Source: Polymorphobacter_B sp038225475
Lineage (GTDB): Bacteria; Pseudomonadota; Alphaproteobacteria; Sphingomonadales; Sphingomonadaceae
DNA: 64,000 nt
NCBI GenBank assembly: GCA_038225475.1
Contig: JBBRRA010000003.1
Coordinates: 62,001 to 126,000 of the forward strand
Direction of reading: 5' to 3'
This document shows, piece after piece, positions 28,785-37,462 of this stretch. The position numbers and the translations under genes are program-made. The notes under the pieces were generated by a model, which was not told where the DNA came from, made no database searches, and was given only the letters and a program-made list of their open reading frames with translations. Within the stretch, counting starts at the first letter, position 1, and the number at the start of each line of letters is the position of its first letter.

Positions 28785-31226
28785 TCAAAATACACGCTTT
28801 GCGCGCACCAGCCACGTTCGCGGCGCGTTGAGATAGCGATAGTCGAGCACTTCGGACTGCGCATACGCCTTGTCGAAGCAATTGCGGCATTCGAGCGACA
28901 GCGTCCAGTTGTTGTCGTCGGTCTGCAACGCCAGCGCGGCATTGACCAAAGTATAGGCGTTGGTCCGCGATCCGGAAATCACGCCGCCGCCGAACGGATT
29001 GGCCGGATAGACGGTGCCGTTGGCGCCGGTCACCGCGCCGGTAAACAGCGTGTCGTTCGCCGCCCCGGTTTCAAAGCTCGATGAATAGACGATGGTGACC
29101 GACGGCTGCACGATGATGCCCGCCGCGGGGATCGGATAGTCATAGCTCGCGCCCGCCGACGCAGTGAAGTCGGGCGACCGCACCGGGCGCGCGATGCCGC
29201 CATTGGCGTCGACGATGCCCGCCGCGCAGTCGGGTGCGGCATTGGCGTCGGTGGCGAGCGGCACGCGCCTCGCAGCCAGTTCCGCCTGGCAGGCGAGCTG
29301 CTGCGCGCGGAGCCCGGTCGCGCCGTCGCCGACGCGGTAGCGTGCGTGCTGATACCCCAGATTGGCGAACAGGTTGACCCGCGGCGTCGGTCGCGCGGTT
29401 AGTTCGAGCTCGACGCCGCGATTGCGCAGTCCGGCGGCGTTCTGCGTCGTGAAGGTCGGCAGCCCGCCGATCAGCTGCGCCGCCGTCGTCGGCGTATTCT
29501 GTGCGTCGAGCCAGAACGCGGTCAGGTTGGCGCGCAGCCGGTGATCGAAAAACTCGGTCTTGGCACCCGCCTCATAGCTCCACGCGCGTTCGGGGCCGAA
29601 CGGCGGCAGCGCGGCCGGGCTCGTCGCGCGCGCGTTCCAGCCGCCCGACCGATACCCGCGCGAGGCGCTGGCGAACAGCAGCACGCCGGGCAGCTGGTAA
29701 TCGACCGCGACGCGCGGCGTCCACAGCTTGCTATGCTGGGTCGACGGGATGGTGCCCGGCAGGCCGAAGCCGCCACCGGTGCGGTTGTCGGTGATCCCGA
29801 ACGTCTGGCGCTCGTCGGTGAAGTGGATGCCGCCGGTAATCCGCAGCGCCGACGTCGCATGCACATCGACCTGCGCATAGCCGGCCACCGCGTCGGTGTG
29901 CGTGCGCGCGGTGCGGTCGGCGAGCACCAGCGGGGTGCCCGGCGCAGTGCCGCCCAGATTGACGATGTCGGCAAAATCGGTGCGGTTGTCTTCGCTCAGA
30001 TAAGCGACGCCGGCGACGTAATCGAGCCGACCGTCCAACAGCGTGCCGTCGAGCTTGGCCTCCTGCGACACCTGCGAATAGCTGGCGTCGGTCAGCATGT
30101 CATAGCCGACCGCCAGCCCGCGCGCCGCCGGCACCGGCACCGCGACGCTGGGCAGCGGCGTGCGCCCGTCGGCAAGATCGATCGCCGATTTCTGCTTGGT
30201 ATCGACGAGGCCGGTGATCAGGCTGAGCCGATAGCCGTCGCCCTGCCACGCGAGGTTCGACGCATAGATCAGCGTATCGACGGTGTTGCCGAGGCCGAAG
30301 TTCGCCTTGCGCCCGGTGATGCCGAGCGCGACGAACGGGCTCGGATGCGCAATGTCATAGCTTTTGAGCAGCCCGGTCGAGGTGAAGCGGCCGTCGCACT
30401 TGGCGAGATGATTGGGGTCGCAGGTGAAATCGGGCAGGTTCGCGCCGGTATCGCGCAAATAGCTGAGCGACGTGTTCCAGCTCAGCTGATCGGTCAGGTC
30501 GAACCGCACCGCGGCGCGCAGTCCCGATGCGCCGGTGCCGTTGCTGCGCTGGCCGGTGGTGGTATTTCGCGCATAGCCGCCGTCGCGCTGATAATATCCC
30601 GACAGCTTGACCGCCAGCTGCTTGCTCACCGGCAGGTCGATCGACGCGCGCGCCTCGACCTTGCCATAGGCGCCGTAGCCCGCCTCGAGATAGCCGCCGA
30701 GCGTTTCCGACGGCTTGGCGAGGATGACGTTGATCGCGCCGCCGGTGGTGTTGCGGCCGCGTAGCGTCCCCTGCGGGCCGCGAAGCACCTCGATGCGGTC
30801 GAGATCGAAGAAGCTGAAATTATTGGCGGTCTGCCGCGCCAGCGGAATATCGTCGATGAACGTGCCGACCGCCGGGTTGAACGTCGCAAAGCTGTCGGCA
30901 TTGCCGAGCCCGCGCAGATAATAAGTGTTTGCCGACGTCAGCCCGACGCTGTTCGACGCGGTCATGTTCGGCACATAATCGGCAACGCCGAGCGTCGTGG
31001 TGACGCCCAGCGTCGCGAGCGTGGCGGCCGGCAATGCGGTCACCGCCATCGGCACGCTTTGCAGCGGCTGGGCGCGGCGCTGCGCCGTGACGATGCTGTC
31101 ACCGAGCGTGGGCGGCGGTGCGGGGGCGACTGGCGGCACGGCGTCCTGCGCGGCGGCCATCGTGGCGCATGCCAGCGCCGCACCGCTCATCGACGCCAGC
31201 GCCATGCCTGAAAGCAGCTTCATCAT
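28785..31226 (-). CDS. TonB-dependent receptor
   Basis: The 813-residue protein is an outer-membrane active transporter. The signal peptide ends near residue 26 (TMAAAQ). A TonB box-like segment DSIVTAQRR is followed by the plug domain with YYLRGLGNADS, TFIDDIPLARQ, and RIEVLRGPQGTLRGRNTTGGAINV, then a long beta-barrel ending in aromatic Phe (AKRVF). Start ATG 31226 is chosen for its signal peptide and AGGGAG five bases upstream; the frame is open much further upstream without similarity. Large FecA-like, non-siderophore receptors of this shape are numerous in sphingomonads; the substrate is unknown. The four cysteines in the barrel half may form loop disulfides. Confidence 0.93.
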   Translation of the reverse strand: MMKLLSGMALASMSGAALACATMAAAQDAVPPVAPAPPPTLGDSIVTAQRRAQPLQSVPMAVTALPAATLATLGVTTTLGVADYVPNMTASNSVGLTSANTYYLRGLGNADSFATFNPAVGTFIDDIPLARQTANNFSFFDLDRIEVLRGPQGTLRGRNTTGGAINVILAKPSETLGGYLEAGYGAYGKVEARASIDLPVSKQLAVKLSGYYQRDGGYARNTTTGQRSNGTGASGLRAAVRFDLTDQLSWNTSLSYLRDTGANLPDFTCDPNHLAKCDGRFTSTGLLKSYDIAHPSPFVALGITGRKANFGLGNTVDTLIYASNLAWQGDGYRLSLITGLVDTKQKSAIDLADGRTPLPSVAVPVPAARGLAVGYDMLTDASYSQVSQEAKLDGTLLDGRLDYVAGVAYLSEDNRTDFADIVNLGGTAPGTPLVLADRTARTHTDAVAGYAQVDVHATSALRITGGIHFTDERQTFGITDNRTGGGFGLPGTIPSTQHSKLWTPRVAVDYQLPGVLLFASASRGYRSGGWNARATSPAALPPFGPERAWSYEAGAKTEFFDHRLRANLTAFWLDAQNTPTTAAQLIGGLPTFTTQNAAGLRNRGVELELTARPTPRVNLFANLGYQHARYRVGDGATGLRAQQLACQAELAARRVPLATDANAAPDCAAGIVDANGGIARPVRSPDFTASAGASYDYPIPAAGIIVQPSVTIVYSSSFETGAANDTLFTGAVTGANGTVYPANPFGGGVISGSRTNAYTLVNAALALQTDDNNWTLSLECRNCFDKAYAQSEVLDYRYLNAPRTWLVRAKRVF

Positions 31227-31386
31227 CGTCTCCCTTGGGCGCACCGCCGCGCTGGTAGCGCGTTCAATGCCGGTTGGAAATGTTTTCGGATGCCGCCGCC
31301 GATTTGTCCGGATAACGCGGGCGAGAACTGCTAAGCCAGCAGCATAGTCGAATAATTTCCCGATCGCTTTACGCACAGGCCCCCGC

Positions 31387-31713
31387 ATGACCGACGCCGT
31401 TCCACCCGCCCCGCCCAAGCCGGCGTTTCTGATGATCACCGCGCGCGTCACCGACCGTGCCAAGATGGCCGCTTATTCGAAAGCGCTCGACGATAGCGGA
31501 TTGCTCGCGGCGCATGGCGGCGCGTATCAATTCACCGGGGCGCCTGCCAACCGGGTCGAAGGCTGGCCCGACGGTGTCGGCGCGGTACTGGTGCGCTTCC
31601 CGTCGCGCGCCGATGCCGAAAGCTTTTGGTTTTCAGCCAAATATCAGGATGACCTGAAACCGCTGCGCCGCGGTGCCGGAACGCTGCAGGCGGCGATTTT
31701 CGACGGTGTCTGA
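31387..31713 (+). CDS. DUF1330 domain protein
   Basis: The 108-residue protein is a DUF1330 member with a ferredoxin-like alpha/beta barrel fold related to dimeric antibiotic monooxygenase-like proteins. Typical parts are FLMITARVTDRAKMAAYSKAL, GAYQFTGAPANRVEGWPDG and VLVRFPSRADAESFWFSAKYQ. The biochemical role is unknown. It is divergent from the TonB receptor, with 160 bases between starts where promoters for both must lie. Confidence 0.9.
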   Translation: MTDAVPPAPPKPAFLMITARVTDRAKMAAYSKALDDSGLLAAHGGAYQFTGAPANRVEGWPDGVGAVLVRFPSRADAESFWFSAKYQDDLKPLRRGAGTLQAAIFDGV

Positions 31714-31721
31714 CGCCGTCG

Positions 31722-32450
31722 TCAGCGCACGCAGGGCTTGATCGCGGCGGGTAGCGGCGACGGGCCGGGTGCCGTGAACACGGCGATATAAACCCCGTCG
31801 CTCAGCGGGCGCACCGATTGTTCGACATAGCCGACTGCCGCCAACTCGCATTTGAGCAGCGCCGGCGGCGTGCCGTGTTCGCCGGTCGGGCGATCGGCAT
31901 CGACGATCGCGACGCGGCCGTTGTCCTTCAACGCCGCGCGCAGGTTCCACAGCAGCGCGAACGGGTTGGCAATCTCGTGGTACATATGGACCAGCAGCGC
32001 GACATCGACGCTGTCGGTCGGCAACCGCGGATCATGCGCCTCGCCGCGCGCCACCAGCACATTGGTCAGCCGGTCGCGGTCGACGCGCTGCGCCAGCGCC
32101 GCCAGCGTTTCGGGAACGATGTCCTGCGCGATCACCGTCCCGGTCGGGCTGACGGCGCGCGACAGATGCGTCTCGTAATAGCCTTCGCCCGCGCCGATGT
32201 CGGCGACCGTCATGCCGGCATGGATGCCGAGTGCTGCGATGACCGCATTGGCTTCGCCGGCGGTGTCGCGTTCGGGCTCGGTCGACCAGCGCGGCGAGAC
32301 GATCGCCGCGACCTGCCGCTGCGCATCGGGAAACGCGTCGACGGCCTGTCCGGCAGGCGCGATGAAGCTGACGGTGTCGTGCTTGGCGGCTGGCGCAGGC
32401 GGCGCGCATGCCGCCAGCAGCAGCAGCGCCGTAACGGCGGCGCGGCTCAC
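31722..32450 (-). CDS. Lipoprotein-like class I SAM-dependent methyltransferase
   Basis: The 242-residue protein has a lipobox-like N-terminus, LLLLAACAPPAP, with the candidate acylated cysteine at residue 15. Residues 83-90 read ADIGAGEG, motif I of class I methyltransferases, followed by VIAQDIVPETLAAL and a C-terminal part DVALLVHMYHEIANPF typical of COG4798-like enzymes. A SAM-dependent enzyme outside the cytoplasm would lack its cofactor, so either the signal is not used, or the domain has another role. Start GTG 32450 overlaps the infC stop as GTGA, so it is coupled to infC. The final residues contain a free cysteine (KPCVR). Confidence 0.8.
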   Translation of the reverse strand: MSRAAVTALLLLAACAPPAPAAKHDTVSFIAPAGQAVDAFPDAQRQVAAIVSPRWSTEPERDTAGEANAVIAALGIHAGMTVADIGAGEGYYETHLSRAVSPTGTVIAQDIVPETLAALAQRVDRDRLTNVLVARGEAHDPRLPTDSVDVALLVHMYHEIANPFALLWNLRAALKDNGRVAIVDADRPTGEHGTPPALLKCELAAVGYVEQSVRPLSDGVYIAVFTAPGPSPLPAAIKPCVR

Positions 32451-32995
32451 TTGGGGGCGATCACCATCAGCATCTGGCGCCCCTCCATCTTCGGGAGTTG
32501 CTCGACCTTGGCGTATTCGATCGCATCGTCGCGGACGCGCTCGAGCAGCCGCAGCCCAAGTTCGCCGTGACTGAGTTCGCGCCCGCGGAAGCGCAGCGTC
32601 AGCTTGACCTTGTCGCCCTCCTCGATGAAGCGCTGCACGGCTTTCATCTTGGTATCATAGTCATGGTCATCGATGTTGGGACGCATCTTGATCTCCTTGA
32701 TCTCCTGCGTCTTCTGGTTCTTGCGCGCGGCAGCGGCTTTTTTCTGCGCCTCGTACTTGAACTTGCCGACATCGAGGATCTTGCACACCGGCGGATCGGC
32801 ACCGGGCGAAACCTCGACAAGGTTGAGCCCCACCTCATGTGCCGTCGCAATGGCTTCCTTGGTGTACAGGACGCCGAGGTTTTCCCCGTCCTGATCGATC
32901 ACGCGAACCTTCGGCACGGTGATGAATTCGTCATAGCGCGGGCCGTTCATCGGCACCGGAGCATTTTGCGGACGGCGGGTCATTGGCGGTGGTAT
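32447..32995 (-). CDS. infC: Translation initiation factor IF-3 (probable AUA start)
   Basis: IF-3 controls start-codon and initiator tRNA selection on the 30S subunit. The protein has the N-terminal domain NGPRYDEFITVPKVRVID, GVNLVEVSPGADPPVCKI-like core and the C-terminal domain IKMRPNIDDHDYDTKMK, DKVKLTLRFRGRE, all typical. From the first ATG at 32983 it has 178 residues. AGGAG (complement of 33004-33008) lies eight bases before an in-frame ATA at 32995 but 20 bases before that ATG, so I mark ATA as the likely start, giving 182 residues. Rare start codons permit IF-3 autoregulation in E. coli (AUU). Use ATG 32983 if a standard start is preferred. Confidence 0.93.
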   Translation of the reverse strand: MPPPMTRRPQNAPVPMNGPRYDEFITVPKVRVIDQDGENLGVLYTKEAIATAHEVGLNLVEVSPGADPPVCKILDVGKFKYEAQKKAAAARKNQKTQEIKEIKMRPNIDDHDYDTKMKAVQRFIEEGDKVKLTLRFRGRELSHGELGLRLLERVRDDAIEYAKVEQLPKMEGRQMLMVIAPK

Positions 32996-33235
32996 GGCAG
33001 CATCTCCTGTTGCAAGTCGGGCATTAACATAAGGGGCTTTGAGGATTCGGGGAAGGGGGGCGCAGCGCCCGCGCTCATTTCGCGCGCGGACGCTTCGGTT
33101 TGCCCGTCGTCATCGGGTCGGGCTTGCGTGGCGGCACCCAGCCCGGCGGCGGCGTGACCGCCTGACGGCTGCTGCCCAACCCCCAGCGCGGCTGCGTGAC
33201 GAGCTGCGCGCGCTGAAGGTTGCGCCGACAGCTTG

Positions 33236-35254
33236 TTACGCGGCGCGCTCGGCTAGGTCGGGCGGTACGGCTTCGGCCGCGAGCAGCGCCACGGCTTCGG
33301 CCAACGGCAGCACGCGCTGCGTCGCACCGTCGCCCAGCGGCCGCAGCGCGACGGTACGTTCGTCGGCCTCGCGCCGCCCGAGCACGAGCATATACGGCAC
33401 TTTACCCAGGCTGTGCTCACGCACCTTGTAGTTGATCTTCTCGTTCCGCAGGTCGGTTTCGGCGCGGATCCCGGCGGCTTTCAGCGCGGCGAGGACTTCG
33501 GCGGCATAGCCGTCGGCGTCGGACACGATCGTCGCCACCACCGCCTGACGCGGCGCAAGCCACAGCGGAAACTTGCCCGCATGATGTTCGATCAGGATGC
33601 CGAGGAAGCGTTCGAACGTCCCGAGGATCGCGCGGTGCAGCATCACAGGGCGGTGCTTTTCGCCGTCCTCGCCGATGTAGCTCGCGTCGAGGCGTTCGGG
33701 GAGCACATAGTCGAGCTGGATCGTGCCGCATTGCCACGTCCGCCCGATCGCGTCGGTCAGGTGGAATTCAAGCTTGGGCGAATAAAACGCGCCTTCGCCG
33801 GGCAGTTCTTCCCACGCATATTCGTCGCCCATCCGCCCGGCGAGGCGCACCGCGTCGCGCAGGTCGCCCTCGGCGCGGTCCCACATTTCGTCGGTGCCGA
33901 AGCGCTGGTCGGGGCGTAGCGCGAGCTTGATCGAATAGCTCGGGAAGCCGAGGTCCTTATATACGGTGTCGAGCAGGTCGCAGAATAACCGGACTTCCTC
34001 GACGATCTGGTCCTCGCGGCAAAAGATATGCGCGTCGTCCTGCGTGAATTGGCGGACGCGCATGATGCCGTGCAGCGCGCCATGCGGCTCGTTGCGGTGG
34101 CAACAGCCGAACTCGGCGAGGCGCAGCGGCAGATCGCGGTAGCTGGTGATGCCCTGCTTGAACACCTGAACATGCGCCGGGCAGTTCATCGGCTTCAACG
34201 CCATCAGGCTGCCCTTACCCGACAGGATCGGCGCATCGTCGACCGTGTTCGGCACCTCGTCGGGAACCACGAACATGTTTTCGCGGTACTTGCCCCAGTG
34301 ACCGCTCGCTTCCCACAGCCGGGCGTCCATCAATTGCGGCGTCTTGATCTCGAGATAGCCGGCAGCGTCGAGGCGGCGGCGCATATACGCCTCGAGCGCG
34401 CGCCACATCGTAAAGCCGTTGGGGTGCCAGAACACCGACCCCTGCGCCTCCTCCTGCAGGTGAAACAGGTCCATCTCGCGGCCGAGCTTGCGGTGGTCGC
34501 GCTTGGCGGCCTCCTCCAGCCGCACCAGATGCTCGTCGAGCTGCTTCTTGCTGAGCCAGCCGGTGCCGTAGATGCGGCTGAGCATCGCGTTATTCTGGTC
34601 GCCGCGCCAATACGCCCCCGACACGCGCGTCAGCTTGAACGCTTGCGGATCGAGCTTGCCGGTCGACGGCAGATGCGGCCCACGGCACAGGTCGAGCCAG
34701 GCATCGTCGCCCAGCCCGGCGCGGTACACCGTCAGCGGTTCGCCGTCGGGCAGCTCGGCCGCCCATTCGGCTTTGAAGCGTTCGCCGTGCGCGGTAAAAT
34801 GTTCGACCAGCCGGTCGCGCGGCCATTCCTCGCGCACCAGCGGTTCGTTCCGGGCGATGACGCGCCGCATCTCGGCCTCGATCGCGGGCAGGTCGTCCTC
34901 GGTAAACGGGCGCTCGGCAGGCGCGAAATCATAGTAAAAGCCATCGTCCGTCGAGGGACCGAAGGTGATCTGCGTGCCCGGAAACAGCGCCTGCACGGCC
35001 TCGGCGAGCACATGCGCATAGTCGTGCCGCGCCAGTTCGAGCGCATCGGCACTATCCTTGGCGGTAATCAGCGCGAGGCTCGAGTCCCGGTCGATGGCGC
35101 GCGACAGATCGACCACCACGCCGTCGAGCCGCGCGGCGAGCGCCGCCTTGGCGAGCCCCGGCCCGATGCTCGCCGCCACGTCCGCGCCGGTGGTGCCGCG
35201 CGCGACATCGCGGACGGAGCCATCGGGCAGCGTGATACGGATCATCTCGGACAT
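33236..35254 (-). CDS. thrS: Threonyl-tRNA synthetase
   Basis: The 672-residue class II synthetase charges tRNA-Thr. The order is an N-terminal TGS domain (ITLPDGSVRDVARGTTG), the editing domain with its HYAHVLAEAVQ and LCRGPHLPST zinc-dependent editing signatures, the catalytic core with motif 2 RLAEFGCCHRNEPHGALHG and motif 3 VMLHRAILGTFERF, and the anticodon-binding domain VRAETDLRNEKINYKVREHS-like at the C-terminus. Length is normal. It lies upstream of infC on the same strand, an order also found in E. coli, but rpmI and rplT do not follow here. Confidence 0.97.
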   Translation of the reverse strand: MSEMIRITLPDGSVRDVARGTTGADVAASIGPGLAKAALAARLDGVVVDLSRAIDRDSSLALITAKDSADALELARHDYAHVLAEAVQALFPGTQITFGPSTDDGFYYDFAPAERPFTEDDLPAIEAEMRRVIARNEPLVREEWPRDRLVEHFTAHGERFKAEWAAELPDGEPLTVYRAGLGDDAWLDLCRGPHLPSTGKLDPQAFKLTRVSGAYWRGDQNNAMLSRIYGTGWLSKKQLDEHLVRLEEAAKRDHRKLGREMDLFHLQEEAQGSVFWHPNGFTMWRALEAYMRRRLDAAGYLEIKTPQLMDARLWEASGHWGKYRENMFVVPDEVPNTVDDAPILSGKGSLMALKPMNCPAHVQVFKQGITSYRDLPLRLAEFGCCHRNEPHGALHGIMRVRQFTQDDAHIFCREDQIVEEVRLFCDLLDTVYKDLGFPSYSIKLALRPDQRFGTDEMWDRAEGDLRDAVRLAGRMGDEYAWEELPGEGAFYSPKLEFHLTDAIGRTWQCGTIQLDYVLPERLDASYIGEDGEKHRPVMLHRAILGTFERFLGILIEHHAGKFPLWLAPRQAVVATIVSDADGYAAEVLAALKAAGIRAETDLRNEKINYKVREHSLGKVPYMLVLGRREADERTVALRPLGDGATQRVLPLAEAVALLAAEAVPPDLAERAA

Positions 35255-35319
35255 GGGAAACGCCTGTTGTTGCAGCGCCGCACCCTAGGAAGGCGGCGCG
35301 GCATGTCAACCGGCGGGCG

Positions 35320-35871
35320 TTACCGCCACATCCGCTGCAGTTCCTTCTCGCCGTCGAGCCACTGGTGCTTGAGCGCCCCGGCGATATGCAGCGCGACCAG
35401 CGCATACAGGCCGTACGCCAGCGCGCCGTGCAGCGCGAACAGGCGGCTGTGCCAGACTTCCTTCGTTGCCGGGTCCATCGCCATCACCCAGCCGATGCGC
35501 GGCCACGGCACCAGCCCGAACAGCGTCATCGAGTGGGTCGCTGCATCCTTCCACGCCGAATCGTGCAGCCAGCCGGTCAGCGGCAGCGCGAACATCAGCG
35601 CATAAAGCGTGTAATGCGCAGCGTGCGACGCGGCGCGCTCCCACCGCGCATACCCGCCCGGCAATGCCGGGGGCGCATGCCGCCAGCGCCACAGCACCCG
35701 CAGCAGCACCAGCCCGAGCACGGTGATGCCGATCGACTTGTGCAAATCGATCACGCTGCGCACGGCGCTGTCGGGAACCGCGTCGGCAATCAGCGCGAGC
35801 GTGACATTGGCAACCAGCAGCAGCGCGATCGTCCAGTGCAGCGCAATCGCGGTGGTTGTGTAACGGGGCAT
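35320..35871 (-). CDS. Cytochrome b561-type membrane protein
   Basis: The 183-residue protein has four membrane helices and the bacterial cytochrome b561 pattern. Candidate haem ligands are H12 (ALHW), the histidine in IDLHKSIG near 44, the one in SHAAHYTLYALMFALPLTGW-type helix 3 and LHIAGALKHQ near the end. Such proteins carry electrons in the inner membrane, often from the quinol pool, for example to superoxide. It has GGAG upstream of the ATG and stands alone downstream of a divergent glycosyltransferase. Confidence 0.87.
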   Translation of the reverse strand: MPRYTTTAIALHWTIALLLVANVTLALIADAVPDSAVRSVIDLHKSIGITVLGLVLLRVLWRWRHAPPALPGGYARWERAASHAAHYTLYALMFALPLTGWLHDSAWKDAATHSMTLFGLVPWPRIGWVMAMDPATKEVWHSRLFALHGALAYGLYALVALHIAGALKHQWLDGEKELQRMWR

Positions 35872-36013
35872 CGGCAGCTCTCCTCATCGGACGTTCAGCC
35901 AGCGCCGTGTAACCGCTAAGCGTCGCTGGCGTCGCAGCCGTCGTATAACTCGCACAGCCGGTGGGCCAGCCGCTATAGGGCAGACTGCCGCCGATCAAAG
36001 TACGGATTACCGC

Positions 36014-37438
36014 GTGAACCAGCCGCTCGATCTTGCGCTTGCCGCCAATTCGCCGCGCTATGCCGTCCCCAGGACGCCAGTGCTGAGCGTGGCGATCCAC
36101 GGCGGAGTCCTGCTGCTATGGGCGCTGCTGTTTGCCGGTGCATTCGCGTTCACCGGGGTGTGGGCGTGGAGCACCGGGCTGGTCTATGTCAGCTATGATA
36201 CCGCGCTGTTGATCTTCACCTTTGTCCAGACCCGCAGGTTGCAGCAGCGCCAGATGCCGGTCGTGGCGGCGACCGTGCCGACCAGCCTTGGGATTATCGT
36301 CGCGTCGCACAACGAGGCCGGCGTTTTGCCGGTGATGCTCGCCGCGCTGTATGCGCAGACCGATGTGCCCGACACGATCGTCATCGCCGACGACGGGTCG
36401 AGCGACGGCACCGCTGCGCTGCTGACGCGCAGTTTCGGGCTGGCGATGCCCGCGCTGGGCACGCTGAGCGCGCCCAGCACGACGCATGCCGGACTGTCGT
36501 GGTTGCGGCTGCCGCACGGCGGCAAGGCGCGCGCGCTCAACGTCGTAATTCAGGCGATGCACGACGAAATCGTGCTGACGGTCGATGCCGATACGCTGCT
36601 CGACCGCGATGCGATCGCGGCGATGCGCGGCGGGTTCATGCAGTCGCCGGGGCTGGTCGCGGCAACCGGCGTGCTGACGCCGGTCTGCGACACGAGCATC
36701 AGCGGGCGGCTGTTCGAGTGGTTTCAGCGCTATGAATATGTTCGCAATTTCCTGTCGCGCTATGCGTGGATGCGGGTGGACGCGCTGCTATTGATTTCGG
36801 GCGCGTTCGCCGGGTTCCGACGCGCGGCGGTGATCGAAGTCGGCGGCTTCGATGCCGATTGCCTCGTCGAGGATTACGAGCTGATCCACCGGCTACGGCG
36901 CTTCGGGGTGCAGCACGGGCTCGGCTGGCATACCGCCGTGCTCGGGCAGGCGCGTGCTCGAACCGCGGCACCGGCGACGCTGGCGGCGTTCCTGCGGCAG
37001 CGTCGGCGCTGGTTCGGCGGCTTCCTGCAGACGCAATATTGGTACCGCGACATGGTCGGCGATGCCCGGTACGGCGCGCTCGGGCGCTGGATGCTGCCGG
37101 TCAAGGCGGTCGATACGCTGCAGCCGATCTTTGGGCTGACGGCGTTTGCGCTGCTGCTGTTCTATGCTGTCACCGGGCGCGTCCATGTGCTGCTGCCGGT
37201 CGCGGCGGTGATTGCCACCAAGATCGTCATCGACCTTGGCTTTCACCTGTGGTCGCTGACGCTGTACCGACGCTGGGCGGGCGGCGCGGCAATGCCCGCA
37301 GGCCCCGCGATCATCGCCTCGCTGCTCGAACCGTTCAGCTTTCAGCTGCTCCGGCATGCCGGTGCTGCTTGGGGCTGGGTGTATTTCCTGACCGGCCGCC
37401 AGACGTGGGGGCAGTCGAGCCGCGGCGGGCTGGCGTAG
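36014..37438 (+). CDS. Membrane family 2 glycosyltransferase
   Basis: The 474-residue protein is a processive-type GT2 enzyme like poly-N-acetylglucosamine or cellulose synthases. Two membrane helices (about 25-70) precede the catalytic domain: GIIVASHNEAGVLP, DDGSSDGT at 126-133, the metal-binding DAD at 191-193, the general base region EDYEL at 286-290 and QRRRW at 329-333. Three or four membrane helices follow. It probably makes an extracellular polysaccharide or glycolipid from UDP-sugar. The start is GTG 36014. It is not next to a PilZ domain gene or export genes, so the product is unknown. Confidence 0.88.
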   Translation: MNQPLDLALAANSPRYAVPRTPVLSVAIHGGVLLLWALLFAGAFAFTGVWAWSTGLVYVSYDTALLIFTFVQTRRLQQRQMPVVAATVPTSLGIIVASHNEAGVLPVMLAALYAQTDVPDTIVIADDGSSDGTAALLTRSFGLAMPALGTLSAPSTTHAGLSWLRLPHGGKARALNVVIQAMHDEIVLTVDADTLLDRDAIAAMRGGFMQSPGLVAATGVLTPVCDTSISGRLFEWFQRYEYVRNFLSRYAWMRVDALLLISGAFAGFRRAAVIEVGGFDADCLVEDYELIHRLRRFGVQHGLGWHTAVLGQARARTAAPATLAAFLRQRRRWFGGFLQTQYWYRDMVGDARYGALGRWMLPVKAVDTLQPIFGLTAFALLLFYAVTGRVHVLLPVAAVIATKIVIDLGFHLWSLTLYRRWAGGAAMPAGPAIIASLLEPFSFQLLRHAGAAWGWVYFLTGRQTWGQSSRGGLA

Positions 37439-37462
37439 CGGCGGGACCGCTACGCCGCGCGC

